Assembly (NCBI GenBank): GCA_036971475.1 | Contig: JBAIZL010000006.1 | Span: 92,047,876 to 92,111,875, forward strand | Direction: 5' to 3' | From: Prosapia bicincta | Taxonomy: Eukaryota > Arthropoda > Insecta > Hemiptera > Cercopidae | DNA length: 64,000 bases | Shown here: positions 1-11,629 of the stretch, piece by piece | Numbering within the stretch: the first letter of the stretch is position 1 | How the letters are laid out: every line of letters starts with the position of its first letter | Translations under genes and position numbers: made by a program | Notes under the pieces: generated by a model | What the model saw: only the letters and a program-made list of their open reading frames with translations | Database searches by the model: none | Told to the model about the DNA's origin: nothing

Positions 1-459
1 TATGGTTCAAAGGTGAGGAATTATCCCTCCTCGTCAGTCAACCGGTTTGGGGCGGTAGAAATAAGTGCCCTGACTGGGGAGACTGGGGTAGTTGGGAATT
101 AGGTCCTCACAATGCTACTCTCACCTCCCAGGTGAACCAAGTACAATGCGACAGTGAAGTATGGGCGGGAAACTACCCTAACGACACAGCTGTAAAAAAG
201 AGAGTAAAGCAGGCTGTTCGCTTCATGAGTAACAGTTAATAATGTCCTGAACTTGGGGTGTGCTTCAAAGTCAGTAACTGAATACCCAATCCAAGGTGGA
301 AGACATCGTGCCGAAGGATGAATGGCTGCAGGGCATAAAATGCAGTTGCACACGATCCCCTTGAGGAACCAGACAAAACCTCATTGTATGTTGTCTTGCC
401 AGGGCAGTGGGGGCTCTGCTCTGGTCGACCGTTATTTCCCCCATACTCGTGGGACGTTA

Positions 460-723
460 ATGGATCAAGTAAGTAAAAGAATTGATTTCGAGACTGCATA
501 GACAGTGGGAGCCAATGAAACGGCAAACCGTGAGTCTGTAGCAGATGTGTCAACAGCAACCATCACTGGGGGTGCGGGGGTGGCTGTCAAGCTGCCGACT
601 GCAGAAACCGGTGAAGTGGCTTTAGAGTTGAGCACGCTGTCTAGTGGGCTGCTCTGCGGACCCAGGCGACTGCAAATTAAGCAGAACAATGATCAAGATC
701 CTCCAAGTGAACCTACAGCATAA
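460..723 (+). pseudogene. ORF1 remnant of the non-LTR element
   Basis: A frame opens at ATG 460, meets an in-frame TAG at 499-501 and then stays open to 723. It overlaps the start of the endonuclease ORF at 689 in a different frame, as is common between ORF1 and ORF2 of jockey/R1-type elements. The product is rich in Ala, Thr and Glu, and no CCHC zinc knuckle is visible. The ORF1 assignment therefore rests on position and overlap, not on domain recognition. It could equally be spurious leader sequence. Confidence 0.35.
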
Positions 724-1612
724 CAGGGCGGTGAGTGCTGTCGTGTGTAGGATGCTGGGCAGGGGAGAGGTGGACTTGGTACTCATCCAGGAGCCATGGA
801 TTTCTGGAGGACGAATATGCGGGTTGGCGACATCTGGAGGTAAGTTGCTGTACGATAAGGACTCCGGTGTTCCCAGGACGTGTATCCTGGTTAGGAGGGG
901 GTTGAGTGCTTTTGTACTAACGGACTTCTGCTGCAGGGACTTATTAGCAGTGACGGTGGAGCTGCGGGCGGAGGGGAGGATGAAGAGGCTGAACCTTGCC
1001 ACGGCATATCTCCCCTTTTACTACGCGTGGGCTCTACCAACACAAGAGCTGAGGAGGCTGGTCGAGCACTGCGGGGCTGTGGATGAGGAGCTGCTGGTGG
1101 GGATGGATGCTAACTCCCATCACACTTCGTGGGGAAGTACAGGTACCAACACTAGAGGTGAGGAACTTTTAGCTTATCTTAGCTCTAAGAATTTACTAGT
1201 ATTAAATCAGGGGGAAGAGCCGACGTTTGTCACTAGGACCAGACAGGAGGTCCTGGACATTACGGTGGCATCGAACCAGACGGCTAGGTATGTACTAAAC
1301 TGGCATGTGTCGGATGAACCATCTTCTTCTGACCACAGACATATTAGGTATGATATCTCTCTAAATCCAGCCATGCTTCGACCAACCAGGGATCCAAGAA
1401 GAACAGACTGGGACTCCTACAGGAGGGACCTGGGAGTTCGGATTGAGGAGGCTGGATTGGAGTATGGTGGGAGGAAAGAGCTAGAAGATTATGCGGTCAG
1501 GAACTGGAGACTGCCACACACATTATTTACAGATGTGAAGTACTTGCTGAGAGGCGCTTCAACCTCTTTGGTGATGGAACGGCTTTGGTGGATGCTGAAG
1601 GTAAAACTCTAG
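689..1612 (+). pseudogene. ORF2 endonuclease domain (EEP family), RT lost
   Basis: Translation from ATG 689 begins MIKILQVNLQH, the usual opening of the endonuclease/exonuclease/phosphatase domain of jockey, R1 and LOA-like elements. The expected motifs follow in order: LIQEPW with the catalytic Glu about residue 35 from this Met, MDANSHH with Asp and Asn, a DITVAS segment, and SSSDHRHI with the catalytic Asp-His pair. The domain nicks target DNA for target-primed reverse transcription. Full-length ORF2 is around 1000 residues. Here the frame stops after about 307 residues, and from about position 1490 the sequence no longer resembles the family, which I read as the deletion junction. All visible catalytic residues are retained. 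Confidence 0.85.
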
Positions 1613-1740
1613 TCAGGAAACTCCTAAACCTGGTAAGAGGGAAGGGGTTATTTGACTAGATCAGGGAGGTAAGTACAATATACCTTAACTTAGCAGTGCT
1701 TCAGGCAATTCAAACCCGCTCCCAAGTTAAAAAAAAAATA

Positions 1741-2883
1741 CACAATAAATATTTATAAATTATTTCATGTAGAGAAGATTTGAATGAATCTAACAAAGTT
1801 TCCTAAATAAAATTAAGTTTAAACACAGCCTAAAGATTAAAAAAATTCTACGTTTGCAACAAAAGGAAACATTTCACATCGACCGAAACATTAGATGTAG
1901 GTTCACTTTTTATGTTACTAATTTATTTCTTGAGGGAAGAACATCATGGTGGCATTCAAAGGAAACAAGATAAAGTGGAGTGAAACGTTTCTGTTGCGAC
2001 GGATGGCAATGTCTTGAATTGCCGATAACATCCAACTTAATATACAGGCGGCTTAAGGAAATGGTTAGGGTTTGGGGAAACTTCTGTTGAGATTGCACGC
2101 TATTGACTAAGTTTATATAAGGCTATAAATTTTGTGGCTGAAGAGTTGTACAAAATTATATTCAATTTTGTTATCTCTTGAATATTTTACGAACGTCTTT
2201 CCCAGCACATGTTAACTTTTCAATGTAACAAATAAGAGTCAGTTAGTGACGTTGTTGTTAAAACGTGAGTTATAGAAGAGATAGAGAAAGGCTTGAAGTT
2301 GGCAGTTTATGTTTAATTATGAGTATTAACAATTAGACAATTTTCAATAAAAATTGATTTGACAAATCATCGAATAACAGTTTTATTCTGTCTGCGTTAG
2401 AGGAGTTTATGATGTTTATCAATCTCAAAACATATATTTAACATCTCTCTCTTTCTCTCTCAAACTCTCTCTCTCCCTCTCGCTCTCTGAGAGTATGTTG
2501 TGGTAGGTCATTTCTAAATCAAAACTTATCTTCTTAAGTGTCCGTTTATACCATATAATGACCCACGTCTCGTTTACCTAAGCGCGAAGTTTTTTTCATA
2601 GATATAACTTTCTAGGTCGTTTAAAATTAATTTACCAATAATAAATTTTCAAAATTTTTCCCCAAAATTATTTAACATTTTTTGTAGCTGTAATTAGTCT
2701 TCATTTATCAGCGTTGGGTTTGTTGCTCTTGCACCGTACTCTTGGCAATACGCCCAAATTATTATTTATAGAACCTCAATTATTATGATATACGTAGTTA
2801 AATGTTTATTTTTAATTATTTGAAATTGAATAAAAACTCAAATAAACCCTTAGTTGTGGTAAATAAGGTTTATTATTTATCTA
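1741..2883. repeat. Family R repeat, copy A, left part
   Basis: This non-coding AT-rich stretch matches 52276-53430 at high identity throughout. It continues at 7444-8745 after the inserted gypsy element. It contains a TC-rich microsatellite (about 2443-2492) that is also present, with different length, in the other copy (about 52981-53040). There is no coding frame. I cannot assign it to a transposon class. It may be a non-autonomous element or a segmental duplication. Confidence 0.8.
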
Positions 2884-3183
2884 AGTTACGTGTTATATTA
2901 AGCACGAAAGGTTTTTAAAAAATGATTTTATTTTTACAAACCTTGTTGAATTTAAAAAACAATTAATTTGGAAAATTGTTAAATAAATTATACTTAATAA
3001 AACAAATCAAATACAACTGATGTACATACAGTTGGAGCGGAAAACGTCTGTGCGATACAGAGGCGACTTACACACTGCCGGGGCTCTGTTCTCACCACCT
3101 ATATAATACAAAAGCTGCGTAAGCAGGAATTTTCCTAGCACGCATTGAATTATGAAATGTTCACATAAAATGTTCATATAACT
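2884..3183 (-). repeat. 3' LTR of gypsy element 1
   Basis: It is 300 bp and nearly identical to 7140-7439. The element is read on the minus strand, so this copy is downstream of pol. The few mismatches between LTRs suggest a moderately old insertion. Confidence 0.92.
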
Positions 3184-3194
3184 CCTCCATCCCT
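3184..3194 (-). other. Polypurine tract of gypsy element 1
   Basis: On the minus strand, AGGGATGGAGG lies immediately before the 3' LTR, the position where the plus-strand primer is expected. Confidence 0.7.
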
Positions 3195-3220
3195 AAAGAA
3201 AACTTCGGGGGTTGGCGAAG

Positions 3221-3333
3221 TTTCGGCATCGGATGAAGTCCTCTTCATCTTCTTGATGAGGGCGAAGTATATAAAGCTGCTGAATAGGCCTCCGTAAAGG
3301 GCAATTTTCGGCATCGGTTGAAGTCCTCTTCAC
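3221..3333. repeat. Pair of ~29-bp direct repeats near the 3' LTR
   Basis: The block TTTCGGCATCGG(A/T)TGAAG followed by TCCTCTTCA occurs at 3221-3250 and again at 3305-3333, inside the 3' untranslated part of gypsy element 1. The rest of 3334-3945 has no usable frame, and no env gene is recognisable. Confidence 0.7.
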
Positions 3334-3945
3334 TGGAGAAGGTCGCCAGGCGATGGTCAGGGATCCAGTTAAATGGGTTGTCTGCGATTTCTAACGCAGT
3401 ATCCTCGTAGTTTGTAGGCGTCATTGTTTCTGATGATGGACATTTTACAGTCTAATTTTCTGTTCATTATAATTCAACTGAGCAAAAGTATTTGGAATTG
3501 ATTAATACAATTTATAATGAGTATTTTCTATCATAGGATAGATACAAAATGTTTATAACATATACAATTGTTATCAGAATCTAATTTTTTGTTCTACAAA
3601 ATTTACATTGATTACAACAAAAGTTTTATATAATTTTTCATAATTTTTACCATCATTTACATTCAAATTGCCTGTTATAGATTTGATAAAAGATTATAGT
3701 CAGTTTATAAGAATTCTTTTTGTTTTGTTATCTCTTTAAGAGTATAGTTTCTAATTTTCTTCAATTACAATTTTTTTTGTGATTAACATATTTCAAATAA
3801 TTAACAATATTTATTACCATAATTAGTTACATATCATTTAATAAATTACAAAAGCTCGTAACACATACAATTAATGAAACAATGTTGTTTAAAGTTTAAT
3901 AAAGTTTCTTGCATAGAATTAGGGGACAAAGGTATGGTAGGGATT

Positions 3946-4523
3946 TTAATTTGATTGTGTTGAATATGAACCAGAAGGATTTTTTTCATTAATTACATTT
4001 TTTATTTTCTTAGGCCTTTTAATTTTTGACAAATGTATTTTGTCTTTTGTGTTATGATGTATAGGCTTTATTTTTCCAGTTTTTCTTTCTTTATCTATCG
4101 AAGCTATTTCTTCCTTGCTATATCTGTTTTTCGTTTTGCTTTGCTTCTGAACTGACTTTATATAGACTTCAGATGTAATTTCTGGAAGTGGTTCTTTGTT
4201 TATATTCCTTTTTTCTAAAACTTTTTCTTTAATTCTTTGATTGCTATCCCTAATGTTTTCGTAAAGTATTTTTGTTTTTTCTTTATGGTTAAAACGTAGT
4301 CATTTACAATTTGTTTTTCTAAATCTACATCTAATAAAGTGTTTGAATTTATGTGTGCAAATAAGACTTCGCACGGCGTTAATTTTGTGACTGAGTGTAT
4401 GCTATTGTTATAAGCTATTATAGCATATTTAACTTTCATAATTATACTGTCTTTCTTGAATTCGATTTGATTATTTAACAGCCTTATGTGTTCTATCAAA
4501 GTTGAATGAAATCTTTCACATAA
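3946..4523 (-). pseudogene. pol: Gypsy 1 integrase C-terminal part
   Basis: The minus frame at about 4523 begins with the ERFHST segment that carries the catalytic Glu of retroviral-type integrases. It continues through the usual region following the core (VKYAIIAYNNSIHS, LTPCEVLF). A frame change near 4214 leads to a basic tail ending at a TAA at 3946-3948. The two catalytic Asp residues and the zinc-binding N-terminus are absent because of the deletion whose junction lies near 4530. Non-functional. Confidence 0.8.
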
Positions 4524-5510
4524 AATAGTAGGCTAAATCTAAAGTCGTAAAATACTGAGACCGTCCTAATTTGTCTAATATGTCTGTGATGTTCGGCAAG
4601 AGAAATTTATCGTCAATTGTTTTTTTGTTTATCCCCCTAAAATCTATTACTAATCGAAATTTTCTTTGCCAGAAGCGTCTTGTTTTTTGGGTACAATCCA
4701 GACAGGAGAGTTCCATGGAGAATTTGAAGGTCTAATAATTCCTTGTTCAAGCATGTCTTCAGTTTGTTTATTAATTTCGTTCTTGTAAATCTCTGGATAC
4801 CTATAATTTCTAGAGTATACGGGAATTTCATCAGTAGTCCTAATAACATGTTTTATCTGATTGGTAAAGGTTAAATTGTTTCCATCAATATGAAATAAAT
4901 CAGCATATTCTTTTAATAAATTTGTTACGGCGGATTTTTCTTCTAAGTTCATATGTTCCATCCTAAATTTTGATAAATCGAAATTTTTACTTCCTGATTT
5001 TGTTTGTTTATAATCGAACATATTAAAATTAGTGTTCCTTTGAATTGCATCAGGTTTGAAAATATTATATTCCTCTAAAGATTTTACCTCTAATGGTTTA
5101 CTTATTGTTAATTTTACATTTTCTTCCGTATTGTTTATAATAGGGCAATAGGCTTCACCCTTATGCACTGAAACTATACACTGCGGAATTTCTAATCCGT
5201 TCACTTGTTTGTGTGGTAAAATACCTTCTCCATTATGAATATTTTGTATTCTTAGTTTAACTGTTTGGCTAGTGCGGGCTTGTATAACATAACTAAATTG
5301 TTCCTGCTTTATTGACGTGCTGTCCATTTTATTACAACTTCCTTTTTCAGTGTTAAAATATTGAATAGGGATTTCCTCATCACAAAGTATTAATTTATTA
5401 TTTATAAAGTCTAAGCTTATTCCTAAATCCTTTATATTGTCTAGCCCTAGTAATAGGTCGAAATTCTGATGAAAGTCAAATAAATAAAATTTAATTGCTT
5501 TTTTAGACAA
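4524..5510 (-). pseudogene. pol: Gypsy 1 reverse transcriptase N-terminal half
   Basis: The frame from 5510 carries the linker after protease and the RT fingers: an RYPEIYKNEI-like segment, then QGIIRPSNSPWNSPVWIVPKK, a hallmark of Ty3/gypsy RT. A frameshift near 4710 moves into a second frame with VIDFRGINKKT and the first catalytic Asp in TTLDLA. The sequence then jumps to integrase at about 4530. The YVDD active site, thumb and RNase H are gone. In + coordinates the order is reversed because the gene is on the minus strand. Confidence 0.85.
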
Positions 5511-5719
5511 CAGAGGTATGGTGCAGCAAAAATTTTCTTTTGAAGTGCCGTGTGCGGTGATTACTTCAAACGGCTCTTTTTTATGATTGTTTTAAAATTT
5601 TTCCAGCCTAAAGATTTTCGCATAAATGATCTAGTACTGCCTGTGTCAATTAATATTCTAGATTTGGTGTCTGTGTCGTATATAAATGGTAGCTCGTTAT
5701 TTTCGCTTTGTAGATTCAT
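5511..5719 (-). pseudogene. pol: Gypsy 1 protease
   Basis: A minus-strand frame from ATG 5719 reads into ILIDTGSTRSFM, the aspartic protease active site (D-T-G). The family uses it to process Gag-Pol. The frame shifts near 5570 before joining the RT frame at 5510. The start overlaps the end of the gag-like frame by one base or so, in keeping with a gag/pol overlap. Confidence 0.75.
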
Positions 5720-6317
5720 TATTGAAAATCGATTCCGAGGCTTGTATGTCCTAAAAAATCGTCCTGATCGATTTTAACGGTCTCTTCTTCGTAGTTGTCT
5801 GTTAAACTTTGGGATTCTTCGAAGTACTCTTCTTTCCAGAGATCTTCTTCAAAAGCGAATGATTCTTGTCCGTTAGTCTGGTACATAGTATAATCGTCTT
5901 TTTCGGCTCCTTGTCCGGTTATTTGATACAAATTCGTTTTTCTAAAAGGCCTGTCTGTCTGTCTAGTGGAAATACTCATAGGGGTAGGTTGATAACCCGT
6001 ATTTCTCTGAGTATACTGAGGTTTAGTAGTGTTGTTGTTTGGTTGTCCCCTTTGAGGCTGACCGTGATTAGCAAAGGTGGTCTATAGGAAGGATTTGGGT
6101 GTTGATAAGGTTGGTTAGGTTTTTGGTGGTATCTAAATTCAGTATGTATTGGTCTTCTTACGTTATGAGTTTGGCTTTTCTGAAAGACTGGTTGTTTGCT
6201 TGGCTGAGTAAACATATTATTATTTTTAAATTGAAAGTCGTTTGTGAGCATATTAAGTGATTCACTAAGAGTGTTAGGGTTCTTGGTACTCATTAGTGAC
6301 CCGATGGGTTCATGCAA
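5719..6317 (-). pseudogene. gag: Gypsy 1 Gag C-terminal region
   Basis: Two overlapping minus frames (5976-6317 and 5719-5979) cover a Gln/Pro/Asn-rich stretch followed by an acidic stretch. This is the usual composition of the end of Gag in this group. The frames meet near 5976, implying a frameshift. No CCHC zinc knuckle is visible, which is normal for gypsy/17.6-type Gag. Confidence 0.6.
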
Positions 6318-6779
6318 ACCTCTAAGCTAGTTTCTGAACGTATTCTATTAAAACGTCTTTAGCCATCTGCCTTTGAGGCTCTTTATTCATAAAAAATGAA
6401 ATTTGTAAATTTAGTAACTTTTGAATTTTCTCATAGAATTGAAATGGTGATTCGTTACTTTTCTGTTTTAATTCTGACATCTCTAAGTTTAATGTGAAAC
6501 AATCTCTTTTGTCTGAATAACTAATTAATTTTTTGTTTTTCTAATTTCGTGCCAATTGTAAGAGTTAGAGTTTACGACCATTTCTAGTGCTTGGCCTTTT
6601 AATTTAGAAAGAATAGAGGGGAACAGATACTCATTTTGAAAATCCTCTGGATTTTCGTTTACATAAAACTTATTTACTATCTTATCGCATATTGAAATAA
6701 ATCTGTGGAGCATAGTGGGCTCTCCACTATACTCAGGAATCATATCAAGATATTCCTTCTTTAATATTGGCGTTGCCAT
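6318..6779 (-). pseudogene. gag: Gypsy 1 Gag N-terminal region
   Basis: ATG at 6779 opens an 84-residue frame (to 6525) containing IPEYSGEP and LFPSILSKLKGQAL, typical of insect gypsy-type Gag, where the capsid-like domain multimerises. From 6524 down to 6318 Gag-like sequence continues but is interrupted by stops and frame changes. The start ATG lies 360 bp inside the 5' LTR, leaving a normal leader with the primer site. Confidence 0.75.
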
Positions 6780-7123
6780 TATTTAATATTATTTTTCAAA
6801 ATAATAAAAATTAAAAATCAATTATATAAAATTAAAAGTATTTACTCTACTTTTCTTAATTCTATTTCTTACGATATACTTACAAGTGGATCCAAAATAC
6901 TTTGCTCATTTGACTACTATTTAACTTTTCACTTTTCACTTACACGATATTCACTCGTGCTCTTAATAGATATGCGCTCTATTAAGTGGTTGTAGATATT
7001 CACTCTACTAAAGTTTTCTTGATGTCGTTACAGATATGCGCTCTGTAATGAATCGAGTTTTTGCAGTATCTCGGTTAACGATTGAAATCGATAAACATTA
7101 TATTAATTAATTCTCCCGAGATG

Positions 7124-7140
7124 TCCTACCGACTGCGCCA
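7124..7140 (-). other. Primer binding site (tRNA-Ser type) of gypsy 1
   Basis: On the minus strand TGGCGCAGTCGGTAGGA adjoins the 5' LTR, sharing its first T with the LTR end. It is complementary to a tRNA-Ser 3' end as used by 17.6 and 297. Confidence 0.8.
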
Positions 7141-7439
7141 GTTACGTGTTATATTAAGCACGAAGGGTTTTTGAAAAATGATTTTATTTTCACAAACCTT
7201 GTTGAATTTAATAAACTATTAATTTGAAAAATTGTTACATAAATTATACTTAATAAAACAATTCAAATACAACTGATGTACATACAGTTGGATCTGAAAA
7301 CGTCTGTGCGATACAGAGGCGACTTAAACACTGCCGGGGCTCTGTTCTCACCACCTATATAATACAAAAGCTGCGTATGCAGGAATTTTCCTAGCACGCA
7401 TTTAATTATGAAATGTTCACATAAAATGTTCATATAGCT
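7140..7439 (-). repeat. 5' LTR of gypsy element 1
   Basis: It is 300 bp, paired with 2884-3183. The TSD TCTA follows at 7440-7443. As the 5' LTR it would carry the promoter for the minus-strand transcript. Confidence 0.92.
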
Positions 7440-7443
7440 TCTA

Positions 7444-8745
7444 TGAATTGTAACTATAAACATCAAACTTTAATACGTTGAAAACACTTTTATATCTTGC
7501 CCAAGTAAATAATATTTCTTTTCTTAGGACTCATCCTAAGGAGTGGACATAAGGACTTGCCGAAATATAAAAAACTGACCATTTTCATCATCCATTGTAC
7601 TAAATAATTTTAATGGTTTTTCCGTACCATCTAAATCATGAGGTACAGTATAATATTACCTATGGTAGAAATGTAAGGCCGATATTATTATAGGGCAGAC
7701 ATTATTATTATTTGCATTAAACAAACTTATATAAATTTATTAATATTGTACTGTTTATGTTATATGTATTTTACAAACTTAATTACCACCACCCGTAGGT
7801 ACTTACCGTTACAGATTCTTAAATAAGAATAAAATGATACTCCCTTTTTTAATTGAAAAATCTCCTGGTCGTGAAAGGTGTATAGACATAGGAAAAAACT
7901 AATTTTAATTTATTTAAATATTATCACTATACAATGTGTTCAATGGACTGTGAATCTAGGGTAAAAGAACTTAACTTAGATAATGCATAATTAAAATCAT
8001 GAGTTATCAGGCGTTCTTATATTAAAAGATTTATTATAGACGTTTGTACATATGTAAGCATGACAATAATGATGATACAGAATGTAAGAAAGATATAGTA
8101 TTTGGGTACCTTAAATAAACAAAATGTTATTCCCTGCCGAAAAAACAATTTCGGTTATCATCGCCAATAAACGTTAGTAACTAAAACAAAATATTTTAAA
8201 TAAACCAAAAAATATTTTAAAAAATAAATACAAAACATAACAAATATATATAATTCAACAAGAAACTACAAAAAAATAGTAATAAGACTCAACTATAATA
8301 ATATAACAATATAGATGTAACAATAATTATACAGCTAAATACGACATTAAAAAATAAAACAATAAATAACAACGAAAATTTTAACATTAAAGAAATAACA
8401 GCACTATAACACGAGAATAAAATATTATACATGTAAATAAAGAAACATCTATCACAAAAGACACAGATAAAGACATTTTATGATAAAAAATATAGTTGTT
8501 CGATTTTATTTTTTTACATAGTTTTTTCTTCAGTAGTTAGCACACGTCAGGAAAACTAAGATTAAATGAAATAGGTCAACACCATTAGGCGGCAACAATC
8601 AAAAGTCGGCACAGCTGATCGAGAAGAGATTAACTAATCGGTAAACCTGATTCAGTTTCAGTACTGTTTATTTAGGCTAACGGTATAAAGATTAGTATGC
8701 TCTATTTTATAATAATTTTTCATTTCCAATCCTAATTCATTTAGC
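7444..8745. repeat. Family R repeat, copy A, right part
   Basis: Resumes the match to copy B (53431-54383) directly after the gypsy insertion. Copy A has about 165 bp extra near 7493-7650 and a longer AT-rich middle. Similarity ends in both copies at the same CCTAATTCATTTAGCTT block. No coding frame. Confidence 0.8.
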
Positions 8746-9435
8746 TTTTGGTGAAAACACTTTTGTAGGCGTAATTTCATTTTTAAAAATTATTTCCTTA
8801 AGGAAAATTAGATTCAAACTCCTAATATCATTTTACTAGTTTCGACGACGGTGTCGTTATCATCATGCGTGGGGTGTACGTATTACAAAAAATATAAGAA
8901 AAAATGTCAACTATTTTGTGAGGGATTAGGTTTTAGGAGATAACATACCCGTATTATGTAATAATATCCTCAGAATCATCGACATTGCAACCGTTTATTC
9001 GGAATATAATAAAGAGAAATCATTCGTAGGATATCTAGAGTGAACAATGGTGAATGAATCAGGGGTGTCTCTTCACCGCTGCCACTATGATTATAGTAGC
9101 GGTCAACAATTTGTCACTTATCACAGCCTCCGTTTTCATATACTGTCCCTTTTATAACAGGTTCCAAATGGAAAAAGTAGTATAAATGTCCAAAGAAACA
9201 AAAAAATATTATATTTTCATACAACCTAATATTTCCAACACTTTTAAAGGGACCTCAATATTTCTAGTATTACAAATTATTTTCAAAACTCTTTGTTTTC
9301 AAATATCTCCGATATGTACCAGTCTAAATAAAATAATTTTCATCGTCCTCACTAATGTAGAAATTATTATTCCTACTCCACAAATCATTAACATACTTTA
9401 TCTATGCAATGTGCGCTACTGCACCACTCTACCAG
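8746..9435. other. Non-coding stretch between family R and the BEL LTR
   Basis: I see no gene. A weak frame at 9186-9449 has low-complexity composition and runs into the LTR, so I discount it. The one structured item is the hammerhead-like motif at 8835-8867. Confidence 0.6.
8835..8867 (-). ncRNA. Hammerhead-like motif, PLE remnant
   Basis: On the minus strand: ATGATGA (8866-8860), an ACGAC/GTCGT hairpin, then GAA followed by the palindrome ACTAGT and A (8843-8834). This is the layout of a dimeric hammerhead, with C3 of the core replaced. Helix I is weak. Probably a decayed terminal fragment of a Penelope-like element. Confidence 0.4.
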
Positions 9436-9620
9436 TGTTACGTATTTAAAATTAATATAGACTCATTTCCTTTATTTTAAACCTGCCGCCAAAGTCAGAC
9501 AAAGCTCACCCGTGATAAGTTTGGTTCTGCCGTTTGAACCCGCAGAGCAAATTAGACCTTTCGGGAGTGTAGATCGATCCCCTACGTTCTAGTATACTAT
9601 TATACTTTTCAATCTCCGTA
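9436..9620 (+). repeat. 5' LTR of the BEL/Pao element
   Basis: A 185-bp sequence starting TGTTACG is almost identical to 20709-20893. The same length and ends in both copies support LTR status. The flanking bases do not show a clean target duplication. Confidence 0.8.
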
Positions 9621-10560
9621 CTCTTACCGACCTTTTTCTCCTGCCTTACTTTGGCCCTTTCTTTTCATCAATTGCTAAGTCTGTAAGAAAGTAATGGTTT
9701 ATCCATTGACTACGAACCTAATTTCATAGACCTGTGCCTCAAGGAATAAACCTCTCAGAAGAACCAACCCCTGAATTTTTGATGAAACCAATTAGCCTCC
9801 GATAAGCCCTGTTCAAGCTCCTTTTCGGGTAGTGGAATCTTTGAGAGACACTTGTGATTTAAAGACTATACCTGGATACCTAGTGAACTTATCTTATTTA
9901 GAATGAAAACACAGCTAATTGGAAAATATACCTTTTTATTTATTTGTTCCAAGATTCATATTAATTATTATTGTTTTTATTTAATTTAACAGGATTTTCT
10001 TGACTAATTGCTTTTTCAAAATTTCGTACAACTTGCAATTGAATTAAACATTATTATCTCATTCTATGTTTTTAAATTTTCTTATTATCATTAATTTTAT
10101 ATATAATTTAAATTATCTAAGTTACCATAATTAATTTTGTATATAGTTTTGATTGTTACAGTTAAATTTAACCTATTTTAAAATCTGATTCTTTTTCAAA
10201 CACTTAATATTAATATTTAATGCCTTTAGGCTAGGCCTTGAACAATTAACTTCTTTAGAAATTATTCATTAGAAATTCACTTAGAAAAAGCCATATAAGA
10301 TATACATCTTTATACTTAATCCATACATTCCCACAGCGATGGGAATGGAAAGTCAATTTTGAATCTTTGTTACTTAAATTTGGGTAACCTAAGAGAGTTG
10401 ACTAATCAGTCCCTTAGGTTATTCCCATCTTATTTAATTTTGAATTTAAGTTAATATAATTTGAAGTAAAATGTTATTTAAAAAGAATAATTAAATTTAT
10501 TATATAACCTTGTACTGTAGAAATCTTTTTATCTTCATTAATTTTGTCGGTCCCGTTACA
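9621..10560. other. Non-coding, BEL leader or gypsy 2 LTR
   Basis: No coding frame is recognised. It may hold BEL 5' leader (up to about 9900) and then the end of the gypsy 2 LTR, but I cannot place the junction. Two neighbouring hairpins are visible: CATTCCCA/TGGGAATG at about 10326-10347 and TAACCTAAG/CTTAGGTTA at about 10384-10422. Confidence 0.4.
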
Positions 10561-10569
10561 GCTTCAAGG

Positions 10570-10925
10570 GTCTTGGTAGGTAGGCGTCTCTCCAGAATTT
10601 CGTTTAATCTTCTTATTTTCTTTAATTTTGCATTTTGGTGGTCGAAATTTTGTTCTGGGTATATATGAGCCCTTGATCATATATATCTTCCTTCCCCTGA
10701 TCACATCGTAGCACTTGTTACTCTGTTTCTAGCACATTTTTTCTTGTCCTGTTCGCATGGTACAAAAACACGTCTGCTCGCCTTGAGAGCCTAACGCATT
10801 CTCCCTCTGGATAGCGTCTCTTTTGTGAGGCCCCACTTCTACAATTTCAAACTTCCCGCGTCATAGTATCCATTTTTCAACTTTTGACCAATCAGAAAGC
10901 TGTTGCCATGGCAATTGACTTTGTT
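10570..10925 (-). promoter_or_regulatory. Presumed LTR promoter region of gypsy 2
   Basis: This patch is more GC-rich than its surroundings. On the minus strand it contains a GATTGGT CCAAT-type box and, just beside it, the near-perfect RFX X-box palindrome ATTGCCATGGCAAC (+ strand GTTGCCATGGCAAT at 10907-10920). A TATATATGATC stretch follows about 230 bp downstream, with a second CATATATACC close by. The arrangement fits an LTR U3/R. Without a second LTR copy I cannot prove it. Confidence 0.4.
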
Positions 10926-11629
10926 TGTTCGGAAATTCTGAACTAAGATTAGTTTCACTTTTTGTAAAAGGCGTTTCTGTATTCTGATGTGTCCTTTCCA
11001 TTTTTACCTTTTATTTAATAACATATTTGACTTTATTTCTTCTTATTTAATTTAATTTACTTTTTAAAATTCCTAATCCAAACTTCGACTGTAGCACTTT
11101 CGTTTCGTAGTGACAAGATTTATAATCAATACCCTAAGCGGATTTTTCCGGAATCAAATATGACTGCTTCTAGTATAACCTAATTTCTAGGCTATTACAT
11201 TTTAACATTTAATCTTTACTTTTACATAAATACTATTTTCCCTAGCTAGGCCTAATTTACTTTCCTCACATCTCATAAATTTACATTCTTTATTCCTGAC
11301 TATATTTAAGTACAATTATTTTAATAGCCGGCATCTAGGCCGAGTTTGTTATACTACGCAATTACCGTCTTTTTTGTATACATAATTTAGGCTATCCACT
11401 CTGAAGTGATAATTTTTCTTATTGATTATAATTTATGTTTTTTAAGTCTAAAGTTATTTCTAATTTTCTTCATTTTACTATTATTTACCCTAGTTTTAAT
11501 ATTATTATTATTATAATGCTTTAAAATTTTTACATATAAATTTAGCCAATTATTTATCCCGGTTAGGTTCGATTCTGGTATTCTGTACAATTACCCTGAT
11601 TCTTTGCATCGGACATTCTGGCCGCTGCA

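Larger units (their letters stand above)
1..1738 (+). mobile_element. Non-LTR retrotransposon (jockey/R1-type), internally deleted
   Basis: The segment runs from non-coding leader-like sequence through an ORF1 remnant (460-723) and an apurinic-like endonuclease domain (689-1612), and ends in an A10 tract at about 1729-1738. The reverse transcriptase expected after the endonuclease is missing although an apparent poly(A) tail is present. I infer an internal deletion rather than simple 5' truncation. Positions 1-459 show no convincing coding frame and may be 5' UTR. The base composition is clearly more GC-rich than the following DNA. The element abuts the family R repeat at 1741. The left end lies outside the window or at its edge. 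Confidence 0.75.
2884..7439 (-). mobile_element. Ty3/gypsy LTR retrotransposon 1 (17.6/297-like), deleted
   Basis: Two 300-bp direct LTRs (2884-3183 and 7140-7439) flank minus-strand gag and pol fragments. LTR ends in + orientation are AGT...CT. The target duplication TCTA occurs at 2880-2883 and 7440-7443. The other family R copy, near 53427, has only one TCTA, so it acts as an empty site. The primer binding site next to the 5' LTR fits the 3' end of tRNA-Ser, as known for 17.6 and 297. Pol lacks the reverse transcriptase YVDD block, RNase H and most of integrase. At least four frameshifts are present. No env frame is visible. Short AGT-type LTRs and a 4-bp TSD are typical of the 17.6/297/gypsy group. 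Confidence 0.92.

Noticed and set aside
3190..3945. Possible env gene of gypsy 1
   Set aside because: No frame longer than a few dozen codons and no signal peptide or fusion-like segment. The region is untranslated or fully eroded.
9186..9449. 87-codon plus-strand frame
   Set aside because: Low-complexity Ile/Asn/Thr-rich product that runs into the BEL LTR. No start context or motif.
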